Below, piece by piece: positions 7,973 through 16,072 of a stretch of DNA of 50,483 nucleotides; position 1 is the first letter of the stretch, and the number at the start of each line of letters is the position of its first letter. This DNA comes from Vineibacter terrae. Lineage in GTDB: Bacteria; Pseudomonadota; Alphaproteobacteria; Reyranellales; Reyranellaceae. Under the pieces are notes generated by a model. It did no database searches. It saw only the letters and a list, made by a program, of their open reading frames with translations, and had not been told where the DNA came from. The stretch lies in the NCBI RefSeq assembly GCF_008039615.1, contig NZ_VDUZ01000063.1, positions 1 through 50,483 of the forward strand, in the 5' to 3' direction. The position numbers and the translations under genes were made by a program.

Positions 7973-9277
7973 CTAAATCTGCTCCATCACCCAGCTTTGC
8001 CAATTTCCAACATGTGCTCTTGCTTTTGAGCCAGGGAGTAGCCTGATCTGCTCACAATCATAGCGCCACTGATACAGGGTGGGCGCAGATCTGTCGGTCT
8101 CGTCAAAGATGTGAACCTTATAGCTATGAGAGCCTTCGACAACGATCTTTCTGCCGATCTTGAGCACAAGCAGCGAAGTATCCGACCTGCTGCCGCCGGC
8201 AGTCTGGCGTCCGAAGCTTAGAGTTCCCCTCCCACCCCCTCGCTGCTTTGCCTCTTGCTCTGCGGTATCACCGAAGGCCACCCACGCGGCGTCCACCCGC
8301 CCTCGACTATGCAACCCCAGCCAGAACTTTCTTCGCGGCTCCCACATATGGCTGCGCTCTACAGCCGAGACGACATCGAGGAAGAAGCGAATATTTTCGC
8401 CAGTCAGCCAGCGAAGGATGACAGCCAACCTATGATCGGGCACCGCAGACCAGATCCCGCCGCGCTGGACTCGTGGATCACCGTAGATGCCGATGATGTT
8501 TTCGGTCAGATAGCGAAGATCATTAGCCGGGGGCGCACAGTTTACCCAGGGCCCGAGCAAGGCCGAAATCGCCTCACCGGCCCCAGTGCTCTTGGCTTCT
8601 CGGCCCTCCGGCTTCAACCATTCAATGAGCCGCTTCATCTCAACCCTCGTGTCGAGATGCGGTTCGATTTGAGTCACATAAGCCAGATGAACTGCGTTCA
8701 TAAGGCCGGGACCGTGAGGGCTGTGAATACCGAGCTTCTGCAGGCCGGTCCAAAGATCGTCCATGGAGATCATTTTCCGTGCAACGGCATCCGCCACAAC
8801 GTTCGGCGACAGCATCTCCGGGGTAGCGTCCAGCAGCATGCGCCAACGCGCGCCCAAACGGTCCGTCACCGCCGACAATGCGCTGGCGAGCTTGTGGGTA
8901 TGATCCGCGGCAGCATCGAAGCTGTCCATGTAGATGGAAAACATGCCGCCTAGAAAGCCGGCGCGGGTCGAAGCACGTGTTTCGCGGTAATAGAATTCCC
9001 GCAGTCCGGCGAGGTCTGGCCGCTCGCGGCGTTCCTCGTCGAACAAAGCCCTGCCAGCGCTCGTGATCAGCGATAGCTTGGTGTCTTTCCACTCATCGCG
9101 ATCGAGCCGATCGCGGACCATGACGACGAGCCGCTCGCGATCCTTCTCCGGCGGGTTCGCAACGACATCGGGCCATCGGGCCATGATCCGCTCGGTCCTG
9201 GACATCAGCAGGTTCAGGGATGGCAGCGCCGGGCTGTTGAATTGGCGCTTCTGCGATAAGGCCTTGGAGAGTGTCAT
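7973..9277 (-). CDS. zorC: Zorya protein ZorC, EH-signature domain
   Basis: The 434-residue protein lies between zorB and the SNF2 gene, where type I Zorya operons encode ZorC. It is soluble, helix-rich in its N-terminal two thirds (RLGARWRMLLDATPEML, DLWTGLQKLGIHSPHGPGLM) and ends in a small strand-rich part (LLVLKIGRKIVVEGSHSYKVHIF). ZorC is reported to work with ZorD in DNA recognition or processing. No catalytic motif is visible to me, so the name rests on context, length and EH-signature-like layout. Its ATG overlaps the zorB stop by four bases (ATGA) and is preceded by GAGGAG, so the genes are translationally coupled. Confidence 0.88.
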   Translation of the reverse strand: MTLSKALSQKRQFNSPALPSLNLLMSRTERIMARWPDVVANPPEKDRERLVVMVRDRLDRDEWKDTKLSLITSAGRALFDEERRERPDLAGLREFYYRETRASTRAGFLGGMFSIYMDSFDAAADHTHKLASALSAVTDRLGARWRMLLDATPEMLSPNVVADAVARKMISMDDLWTGLQKLGIHSPHGPGLMNAVHLAYVTQIEPHLDTRVEMKRLIEWLKPEGREAKSTGAGEAISALLGPWVNCAPPANDLRYLTENIIGIYGDPRVQRGGIWSAVPDHRLAVILRWLTGENIRFFLDVVSAVERSHMWEPRRKFWLGLHSRGRVDAAWVAFGDTAEQEAKQRGGGRGTLSFGRQTAGGSRSDTSLLVLKIGRKIVVEGSHSYKVHIFDETDRSAPTLYQWRYDCEQIRLLPGSKARAHVGNWQSWVMEQI

Positions 9278-10254
9278 TTCGTCTCTCCTCGCAAGAGGCC
9301 TGCGCTCAATGCCTCGCGTATCCGCCCGATCTCCTCCGACTTGCTTGGCGCGTACATGATGATGCGAAGATCCACGCGGCGATTGGTATCACGGCCCTCC
9401 TTCGTCGCATTGTCTCTGACTGGCCTCATCTGTCCGTAGCCGGCGACCGACAATACGGGCTGCCGCCGGAAATTGAGAAGCTCGACGAGCTCCGGGGCCC
9501 TTCCGCGTATCGTGAAAAAGGTGTTGTTCGCACGCTCGGTCGACAGAGTAAGGTTCGACGCGAAGTCACCCGTCGAATCGGTGTGGCCTTCGATTTGAAG
9601 AGCCTCAATCACGGCATGTGCCGGGTTGCAGTCAGCCTTCCAATTCGAGCGGGCTCCCAGCGTGTAGCACGGAAGAATTTCCGCCAGACGAGTGGCCAGC
9701 GCTTCGACGATGGTCCTCCTGTCCGGCCGAAGTAAGGACGAGCCGGACGCAAAAAGGCCATCGCCCTGGAAACGCAGCGCGTCGATTTCTTCGCTGATGA
9801 CGACCTGCAGATCGGGAAAGTCTATTTTCAGCTGCTTCTGCAGCGTTTCGAGAATGCGTCGCCGTTCGACAGCCGATAGCGCGAGATAGGTTTCAAGCGG
9901 ATCGACCTTGCGAAGTTTTTCAAGCTCCTGCTTCAGCTGCGCAATTTCACGCTGCAGCTCGTCAATTTGCTTCTGCTTCGCGTCGATCGCTCCACGGAGT
10001 TCCTTGATCACCGCCTCTTGCTGGTCGATAAGCATCCGGAGCCGCGTGACCTCGCGACGTGCATCGTCCCGCTGTCGCACGACCTGATCGTAGTCGGCTC
10101 GCGGCACCATGCTTTGATCATTGTATTTGCTGGCAAAATAGGCCAGCAGCAGGATGACGACGAAAAGGAAGCTGACAGTCATGTCCGTCATGGACATGAA
10201 AGCACTTTCCTCTTCCTCCTCCTCATGGCGCGCTCGCTGGCCACCGCGCATCAC
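9274..10254 (-). CDS. zorB: Zorya protein ZorB, MotB/OmpA-like stator subunit
   Basis: The 326-residue protein has the MotB layout. A short acidic N-terminus (EEEEEE) precedes Asp24 and one membrane helix (VSFLFVVILLLAYFA). A coiled coil covers about 55-120, and the C-terminal OmpA-like peptidoglycan-binding domain carries IEGHTD (221-226) and NRRVDLRI (291-298). In flagellar MotB the Asp before the helix carries protons, and Asp24 is placed to do the same. ZorB should anchor ZorA to the cell wall and gate ion flow. It starts at a GTG overlapping the zorA stop; an ATG follows one codon later. Confidence 0.94.
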   Translation of the reverse strand: MMRGGQRARHEEEEEESAFMSMTDMTVSFLFVVILLLAYFASKYNDQSMVPRADYDQVVRQRDDARREVTRLRMLIDQQEAVIKELRGAIDAKQKQIDELQREIAQLKQELEKLRKVDPLETYLALSAVERRRILETLQKQLKIDFPDLQVVISEEIDALRFQGDGLFASGSSLLRPDRRTIVEALATRLAEILPCYTLGARSNWKADCNPAHAVIEALQIEGHTDSTGDFASNLTLSTERANNTFFTIRGRAPELVELLNFRRQPVLSVAGYGQMRPVRDNATKEGRDTNRRVDLRIIMYAPSKSEEIGRIREALSAGLLRGETK

Positions 10255-12287
10255 GCTCTCCGCGATTGCGGAGCGAATTGCTCGGCCTGCTCGACGATCT
10301 CCCGCATTGTATCCAGCGCTGGACTAAGCCGATTCTGCATGTCCCGCACGTGTCCGAACATGCCCTGGACAGCCTTCTCGACATTCTCGGTATAGAGCTC
10401 GAAAGCCTGACCGAGCTTTCCATCCATGTCGTCCAGCCGGTCACCCTGCCCTCGCAATCTCTCCAGCATGACGGTCACACCGCCGAGGGCGCTTTCGATC
10501 GCCTTTGTCTCGCTGCCGAGAATTTCCCGGGCGGCGGCCAGCGCCGATGCGGCGGAATCAGCCGTCGCTTCCGCCGAACGGGTGACCGTGCTCGCCACTC
10601 GTTGGGTGCTGTCGGTCAACTGCCTGATCGAGCTATCCATCCGATCGGCGATGGACTTCACCGGTGTCGCTGCCGCGACCAGCTCGGCTGCTGCGCCCTT
10701 GAATGTGCCTGCGGCTTTCTCCGATGCGTCTGCGCCGGCCCTTACGCCATCGGACATGCGCCGCATGTCGGATGCACCTTGATTGAGCTGATTGATCAGA
10801 GCCTCGAGCCGCGTTCCGATTTCAGCAAGGGGCGCGAGCAACCCGGCTCCCGCCCTTTGCGACACATCTTCGGCTACCCGTGCGATTTCCGCGCTCGTCC
10901 GGTTGAACACTTCCGCGACATCTTTGCCGGCATTGCCAATCTGGTCGGCGACCTGCTGGCTGGCAAGCTTCATGCGCTCCTGCGCGGTTTCGGTTCCGGT
11001 GCGTGTCGCCGCCTCGATTTCCTGCTTGAACGACGCTGCCGCCCGACGCATGTCATCGGCCGCCGCCGACATCGCCCGCGCGCCCTCGCCGGTATTGTCG
11101 CGGATACCTTCGAGTGTACGGTTCATCACCGACAGGAGCTTTTCCGCACCTTCGCTGAAGGTGCCGCCAGTGACCTCCGCCGTGTTCATGAGCGCCGCGC
11201 GCAAATCCTCAACCGCCTGTGCGACGCGTTCTGTCACACCCTCCATTTCGGAGCCGATTCGTCCCGAGCTCTGATCGAACCGGTCCGCCAGGGAGCCGAG
11301 CCGGTCGCTCGCATCCGAAATCTTCTGACTGGCTTCCGAGAGCGCCAGGCCAATGGAGTCCGTCAGCTGGCTCGACAGACCGGAAACCATATCTCCGACG
11401 CCTTCCGTCCCCATCTTGCCAACCTTCTCGACGATTGGCGCCATGGCGTCTGCGATGGAGTTCTGGATGGCCGCAGGAAGCTCTTCTCGCAATGGACGGC
11501 CGATCTCGGCGACCAGCTCCATGCCGATCAGACGGAAATGCTCCCTTTGCTCGCGCGTCGCGTTCAGCTGCTCCGCAGCGAGCGCTTCCAAGCTGATATA
11601 GGTCAGATGTCTTTCGATCGCACCACACAGGTCATGGATGGCTTTTTCCAACCTGCCATAGAAAATGCGCAGGAAGATCGTGAAGACAATCGAGCAAAAT
11701 AGCCCGGTCAGCGACATGATGAACTTGGCCGACGCTACCGACAACAGCTCCTGCATCGCAGCGCTATCGATCGCGGCTCGCCCGCCAAGGCTTTGCAGAG
11801 CCGCGATCAGCCCAAGGAAGGTCAGGAACAAACCAACTGATACGAATAGTCCTGGCATTATCCGCCAGCCACCGACACCAAATCCCAAATCTTCGGGATT
11901 GAGAAACGTGGATGGTCGCACGGCATTTCGCAGAATGATCTTGCCGTCCTCTTCATGAGGGACAAGCGTCTCACGATACTTGAGCCACGCTCTGGCTAGG
12001 TTGTGGCGATATCTATTGCTGCCGCCTTGGTCGATTGCCGCGGAAAGCCTGTCTATGTCGCGGCTGAAATCCGCGCCACTGTGGCTGCTTTCTATCTGCC
12101 TCGTGAGCCAGGCAACAGCCCTTTCCTGCCGGGATGTTTGTCGGATGAAGAGGATCGTGCAGATTGCAAGCAGTGCAACCAACCCTAGAGCGACATATCC
12201 TGGAAACTCTTCCCTTACCAGAATATTAGCTGCCGAAAGGATGAAGCTGACAGTGGATCGGCCAATTTCTTGAATTTCTTGAAACAC
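10251..12287 (-). CDS. zorA: Zorya protein ZorA, MotA-like proton channel with long tail
   Basis: The 678-residue protein has three membrane helices at about 29-48, 143-164 and 183-208 (GLFVSVGLFLTFLGLIAAL and MSLTGLFCSIVFTIFLRIF are the MotA/ExbB-like pair). A cytoplasmic tail of about 450 residues follows, rich in Ala, Glu, Asp and Ser with heptad-like spacing. This is the ZorA design: a pentameric ion-driven ring around a ZorB dimer, with a long intracellular tail needed to signal infection to the effectors. The start is a GTG at 12287; AGGGGG lies about 12 bases upstream, a rather long spacing. It is the first gene of the operon. Confidence 0.94.
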   Translation of the reverse strand: MFQEIQEIGRSTVSFILSAANILVREEFPGYVALGLVALLAICTILFIRQTSRQERAVAWLTRQIESSHSGADFSRDIDRLSAAIDQGGSNRYRHNLARAWLKYRETLVPHEEDGKIILRNAVRPSTFLNPEDLGFGVGGWRIMPGLFVSVGLFLTFLGLIAALQSLGGRAAIDSAAMQELLSVASAKFIMSLTGLFCSIVFTIFLRIFYGRLEKAIHDLCGAIERHLTYISLEALAAEQLNATREQREHFRLIGMELVAEIGRPLREELPAAIQNSIADAMAPIVEKVGKMGTEGVGDMVSGLSSQLTDSIGLALSEASQKISDASDRLGSLADRFDQSSGRIGSEMEGVTERVAQAVEDLRAALMNTAEVTGGTFSEGAEKLLSVMNRTLEGIRDNTGEGARAMSAAADDMRRAAASFKQEIEAATRTGTETAQERMKLASQQVADQIGNAGKDVAEVFNRTSAEIARVAEDVSQRAGAGLLAPLAEIGTRLEALINQLNQGASDMRRMSDGVRAGADASEKAAGTFKGAAAELVAAATPVKSIADRMDSSIRQLTDSTQRVASTVTRSAEATADSAASALAAAREILGSETKAIESALGGVTVMLERLRGQGDRLDDMDGKLGQAFELYTENVEKAVQGMFGHVRDMQNRLSPALDTMREIVEQAEQFAPQSRRA

Positions 12288-12476
12288 TTAGTCTTTGCCC
12301 CCTGCGACTCTGCCCCGAAGAGTCTCAATGAAAGAAAATAAACCAAAGGGCGGTGATGCAATCAAGGGACATGTGTGAGGGAATGGATGCCAGAAGCTGG
12401 AGGTGGCTGGGTTTGTTTGAACAGCGTTTCGCCTTCGATACACGGCAGCCTGCCGGGATTGTCGGGACGGTTTGGT

Positions 12477-12536
12477 GCGCGCTTGAGGTGCAACGGAGGG
12501 AGGGCGTAGCCCGACCGCAGTGCACCCCAAGCGCGC
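12477..12536. repeat. Hairpin-forming inverted repeat upstream of zorA
   Basis: GCGCGCTTGAGGTGCA (12477-12492) and TGCACCCCAAGCGCGC (12521-12536) pair over 15 of 16 positions with a 28-base loop. No T-run follows on either side, so it does not look like an intrinsic terminator. It could be an element end, a structured leader or a protein-binding site. Confidence 0.6.
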
Positions 12537-12725
12537 GGCGAAATTCAAGCCGCCAGGGTCTGCTGCAGACGGTCGAAGCAGGCTTGACCAGGCGTTCGCG
12601 GGTGAAGGCTCGAGTGTGGACATCGCGTATTGTCGAAGCTGAAGGGCCGGCCCGGCGAGGTACGGGCCTCGCCGACGCTGTCGCAGGCAGGCAGACTTTT
12701 ATTTCGTTCGCCTCTTTTCGTTCCG

Positions 12726-12755
12726 TTGTGGTGCACCGGGGTAGCTGTTTATATT
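12726..12755 (+). promoter_or_regulatory. Candidate promoter of the DUF3987 gene
   Basis: TTGTGG at 12726-12731, 18 bases, then TATATT at 12750-12755. This is the best sigma-70-like pair in the gap, about 90 bases upstream of the chosen ATG at 12843 and 16 upstream of an alternative ATG at 12771. The local AT-richness supports it; use is not shown. Confidence 0.4.
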
Positions 12756-12842
12756 GTTGAAGTTCTTGTTATGTTCCGAGAGGCCGCCAACCACTTCCCC
12801 TCGACAAGCACCGCCACTCTCCGCCGACATAGAGTTCGCCCC

Positions 12843-14969
12843 ATGACCGTATCGGCCGTGTACACCAGTAGCGCGCGCCTCACTGGCGACAGCCGGCCGA
12901 GCGCACGCAACGCCAGCGACGGACCTGAGACAGCAGCGGAGCACCCTCCGCACAGAGCCAGTCCATGGTCAGACGTTGCCCATGATCCGGCCCTTCGACG
13001 AGCTCAGGACAGGCTGCTACGCGCCAGTGCGCCATCTCAGGCCAGGTCCACCGACCCGCAGCGGTGCGATCCCGGCCGCGACGCGCCCACCTTTCCGGTG
13101 CAGATCCTCCCGCCGCTCTGGCGCGACTGGTGCCGGCGCAACGCAGGCGCCGCCAGCGCACCCGCCGACTATGTGGCGCTGTCATTGTTGACGATGGCTG
13201 CGGGCCTGATTGGCGGCGGGCGGCGCATCGCGCCCGTGCCGGCGTGGCGCGAGCCCTGCGTGCTGTGGACGGCCCTGGCTGGCGCGCCGGGATCGGGCCG
13301 CACCCGGGGCATGGACGCCGCGCTGAGCCTGGTTCGCGAGCTGGAGCACCGCCTGGGCACCACCGGCGACGCCGCCTACGGCCGCTATGCCGGCGCACGG
13401 GAAGCGGCGCGCGTGCATGCGCGGCTCTGGCGCCAGGACGTGCGCAACATGGTGATCGCAGGCGAAGCACCCGATCCGTTGCCGCGGGAGGCCATGGACC
13501 CGCCGCCACCCCGCCGGCTGGTCATGGACGATCCGCGCATCCAGCACATTGCCGACGCCGGGCGCGGCAACCCGCAAGGCATGCTGCTGGCGCCTGGCAC
13601 GCTCGATGGCTGGCTTGCCGCGCGGCGCCGGGCCGGCCCGGATCAGCGCTGCTGGCTGAAGGCGTGGTCGGCACAGCCCTGGACGTTCGGCCGCCCGGGC
13701 GCGCCCGTGGCTGACATCACCTGCGCCGTGTCGATCCTGGGCACGCTGCGGCCCGAGGCGATCCCGCGGATGCGCCCCGGTGATGGCGATGACGTGCTCG
13801 CGCGGTTCCTGTTCGCCGGCCCGCAGCGGCCAGCGGTCCAGCCGCTATCGCTGGCGGCGGATGGCCTGTGCCCGGCGGCGCTCGACGCGCTGGCGCGCCT
13901 GCGCGACATGCCGCCGGCCGTGCGCGACGTGCCGCTGGCGCCCGAGGCGCTGGCCCTGTTCGAGGTCTTCCGACATGCGCACGACGCGGAAGCCGCCGCG
14001 CTGGACGGACGCGAGGCGGCGTGGTGGGACAACGGCCCGGCCCTGGTGCTGCGCCTGGCCGGCGTGCTCTGCTTCCTCGACTGGGCGGCGCGGGCTGCCG
14101 GCACGCCGGAACCGGCGGTTGTGTCGGCCCGGGACATCGGCGCCGCCATCGATCTGTGGCAGGTCTGCCTCTGGCCGCAGGCACGCGCCGTGTTCGATAC
14201 GCTCGGCCGGCGCGACATGGAACGCGTGCAGCGCTGGCTGGCGGCGCAGCGCCTGACCGAGGTGTCGCGCGAGCAGATCCGCCGCGACGCCCTCTCGCAG
14301 GCCGTCGACGCCGCCCAGGCCGACGCGGTCGCCGAGAAGCTCGTCGCCGCCGGCTGGTTGCGCCCGGTGGGCCGCACCAAGACCGGCCCCGGCCGCCCTG
14401 CCCGTCGCTGGCACGTCGCCCCCGGCTTGTGGGAAGAAAATCCTCCCCACGCCTCAGCGTGGGGAGGTGCCCCGGCACGACGTTTCGACGCTTCGCGTCG
14501 AAACGTTGGTGGACGGAGGGGAGCCGACGTGGTGCCTGCATCTGAGACACCGTGTGAGGTCCCCCTCCGGCCTTCGGCCACCTCCCCCACTGCGTGGGGG
14601 AGGGAGGAAGCCACAATTTCCGCTACCCCCTTTGAGTCGGAGGCTCGCGATATCAGTTTTCCCGCCGCCCCGGGGCACAGCGAAGAACCCGGAGCGCGGG
14701 CGTCTCGCCCGCATCAGCGCGAAGCGCCGACCACCTCGATAGCGCCCGCCGCTTCCGCTCCGGACGAATGCGGGCGAGCCGCCCGCGCGCCGGGTTCCTT
14801 GCGTCCAGGACGACAAGACCATGAAATTTCCGCTACATGGTTCGAGTTTCTCACCCCGGTGACGGAGGACATGCATGCAGCCCCTGCCGCTTCTGCCGAC
14901 CATGGGCGTCGGCAGCTACGCCTCGCCCGGCTGGTTCATCTCGGGCCGGGCGCGCCTGCGGGAGGGTGA
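12843..14969 (+). CDS. DUF3987-domain protein with repeat-extended C-terminus
   Basis: Residues about 85-520 match the DUF3987 pattern of plasmid, prophage and island proteins (primase/helicase-associated): PLWRDWCRRNA, YVALSLLTMAAGLIGGGRRIAPVP, WREPCVLWTALAGAPGSGRT, and a C-terminal winged-helix-like end (RPVGRTKTGPGRPARRWHV). The Walker A-like loop GAPGSGRT (147-154) has Arg where Lys is expected, so nucleotide binding is doubtful. After about residue 528 the frame enters palindromic repeats, loses any domain character and stops inside the next gene. This suggests the original stop was lost when repeats inserted. The start is uncertain (ATG 12843 or 12771). It may be island replication or mobility cargo. 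Confidence 0.7.
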   Translation: MTVSAVYTSSARLTGDSRPSARNASDGPETAAEHPPHRASPWSDVAHDPALRRAQDRLLRASAPSQARSTDPQRCDPGRDAPTFPVQILPPLWRDWCRRNAGAASAPADYVALSLLTMAAGLIGGGRRIAPVPAWREPCVLWTALAGAPGSGRTRGMDAALSLVRELEHRLGTTGDAAYGRYAGAREAARVHARLWRQDVRNMVIAGEAPDPLPREAMDPPPPRRLVMDDPRIQHIADAGRGNPQGMLLAPGTLDGWLAARRRAGPDQRCWLKAWSAQPWTFGRPGAPVADITCAVSILGTLRPEAIPRMRPGDGDDVLARFLFAGPQRPAVQPLSLAADGLCPAALDALARLRDMPPAVRDVPLAPEALALFEVFRHAHDAEAAALDGREAAWWDNGPALVLRLAGVLCFLDWAARAAGTPEPAVVSARDIGAAIDLWQVCLWPQARAVFDTLGRRDMERVQRWLAAQRLTEVSREQIRRDALSQAVDAAQADAVAEKLVAAGWLRPVGRTKTGPGRPARRWHVAPGLWEENPPHASAWGGAPARRFDASRRNVGGRRGADVVPASETPCEVPLRPSATSPTAWGREEATISATPFESEARDISFPAAPGHSEEPGARASRPHQREAPTTSIAPAASAPDECGRAARAPGSLRPGRQDHEISATWFEFLTPVTEDMHAAPAASADHGRRQLRLARLVHLGPGAPAGG
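14442..14603. repeat. Cluster of three perfect short hairpins
   Basis: Three palindromes follow one another. CCTCCCCACGC pairs with GCGTGGGGAGG (14442-14467). ACGTTTCGACGC pairs with GCGTCGAAACGT around a 3-base loop (14480-14506). CCTCCCCCAC pairs with GTGGGGGAGG around TGC (about 14581-14603). The outer two are variants of one unit, so the block reads as a composite intergenic repeat. It lies in the open frame of the DUF3987 gene. Confidence 0.8.
14618..14848. repeat. Direct repeat plus nested inverted repeat
   Basis: AATTTCCGCTAC followed by a short gap and TTTGAGTC or TTCGAGTT occurs at about 14618 and again at about 14824. Between the two copies, GGAGCGCGGGCGTCTCGCCCGC and GCGGGCGAGCCGCCCGCGCGCC (about 14691-14790) form an inverted pair. 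A repeat unit bounded by short direct repeats suggests insertion of a non-coding element into an older intergenic spacer. Confidence 0.55.
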
Positions 14970-15900
14970 CTTCGGGCCTGCCGACAGCGACGAGATGTTC
15001 GAGGATGCCACCCGCATCGCCATCGCCGACCAGGTCGAGGCCGGGCTGGACATCATCAGCGACGGCGAGCTGCACCGTCAGCGCTTCGTGTTCGAGATGT
15101 TCCAACACCTGCACGGACTGAAGCGCGTGCCGCCGGCCCGCAAGCTGGGCGTGCCGGGCTATGACATGGCGCCGCATTTCACCGTCGAGGGCGCCGTCAC
15201 GGCGCCGCGCGGCCTGGGCGTCGTCGGCGAGTATCAGACCTTGCTGCGGCTGGCGCCCGGGCGGCACCTGAAGGTGGCCCTGCCCGGCCCCGTCACCTTC
15301 GCCGGATTCATGACCGCCGGCAGCCACGATCCCGGCGCGGTCGTCGAGTCGCTGATCGGCATCGTGCGCACGGAGCTCGAGGGCCTCGCGGCCGCGGGCG
15401 TCGACTACATCCAGCTCGACGAGCCGGGCCTGCCGGAAGCGCCGCTGGGCCTGTCGCTCGACGATTGCGTGGCCGTCATCAATCGGACCCTGGCCGGCTT
15501 CGCCTTCCGCCGCGGCGTGCATGTCTGCTTCGGCAACAACGCCGGCCGGCCGATGGCCGACCGCGACATCGTCCGGCTGATGCCCGGTCTTGTCGCGCTG
15601 AAGGCCGACGAGATCTCGCTGGAATTCGCCAACCGCGAGATGGCGCAGGTCGAGCTGGTCGGCGAGCTGGCACGCCGCACCGATGTCGCCGTCGGCGTCG
15701 TCGATGTGAAGAACTTCCGCCTGGAGCCGAAGGAGGCCGTGACGCGGCGCATCGAGCTGTGCCTGAAGCACGCGCCGGCCGAGCGGCTGCGGCTCACGGC
15801 CGATTGCGGCTTTTCCGCCCTGCCGCGCGGGCTGGCCCGGCGCAAGATGATCGCGCTCGTGGACGGCGCGCGGCTGGTGCGCGGCTCGCGGGCTGCCTGA
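14875..15900 (+). CDS. MetE C-terminal-domain-like protein (zinc-dependent methyltransferase fold)
   Basis: The 341-residue protein matches the catalytic half of cobalamin-independent methionine synthase. The zinc ligands are visible as HVCFGNN (His216, Cys218), DEISLEF (Glu246 or Glu250) and TADCGFS (Cys311). The substrate-side QLDEP motif (about 180-184) and DGELHRQRF are also present. Full MetE is about 750 residues; stand-alone C-terminal homologues are common and transfer methyl or alkyl groups between thiols and other donors, often with unknown substrates. The start at 14875 overlaps the extended DUF3987 frame by 95 bp in another frame, which supports the idea that the upstream frame is artificially long. 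It precedes TRAP genes. Confidence 0.85.
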   Translation: MQPLPLLPTMGVGSYASPGWFISGRARLREGDFGPADSDEMFEDATRIAIADQVEAGLDIISDGELHRQRFVFEMFQHLHGLKRVPPARKLGVPGYDMAPHFTVEGAVTAPRGLGVVGEYQTLLRLAPGRHLKVALPGPVTFAGFMTAGSHDPGAVVESLIGIVRTELEGLAAAGVDYIQLDEPGLPEAPLGLSLDDCVAVINRTLAGFAFRRGVHVCFGNNAGRPMADRDIVRLMPGLVALKADEISLEFANREMAQVELVGELARRTDVAVGVVDVKNFRLEPKEAVTRRIELCLKHAPAERLRLTADCGFSALPRGLARRKMIALVDGARLVRGSRAA

Positions 15901-15938
15901 CCGGTTCGCGTTGGCCGGTTTTCCGCTGCCGGCCAGCG

Positions 15939-15968
15939 TCCTCTTCTGAGCGCAGCGAGGAACGACAG
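15939..15968. repeat. Half copy of the GAGCGCAGCGAG intergenic repeat
   Basis: CTTCTGAGCGCAGCGAGGAACGA resembles one arm of the palindromes at 3514-3598, 4674-4774 and 47766-47844. Here the second arm is missing, so it looks like a degenerate or single-arm copy. Confidence 0.45.
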
Positions 15969-16072
15969 TGGGGATGCCATTCAACCGAATGTGCTCTACT
16001 GTACGGCAAAAGGCGCCGTGGAATGCCCGCGCCCGGCGCTTCGAGACAACGGGCGCAGCGGAGGAGACTTCC

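Larger units (their letters stand above)
12288..12842. other. Intergenic region between zorA and the DUF3987 gene
   Basis: This 555-bp gap should hold the divergent promoters of zorA and the DUF3987 gene. It contains a 16-bp inverted repeat (12477-12536) and a candidate plus-strand promoter (12726-12755). I could not pick a convincing zorA promoter. Reading frames crossing the gap have no domain features, and the long frame that enters the DUF3987 gene from 12630 probably starts translation later. Confidence 0.45.

Noticed and set aside
7965-8003. TTG start for zorD
   Set aside because: It would overlap zorC by 31 bp; the ATG at 7964 lies just after the zorC stop and loses no domain.
12630-12842. 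Upstream extension of the DUF3987 frame by 71 codons
   Set aside because: The extra residues look like translated promoter spacer and include the candidate -10.
14442-14603. Hairpin cluster read as intrinsic terminators
   Set aside because: None is followed by a run of T and the coding frame passes through them; they read better as repeats.
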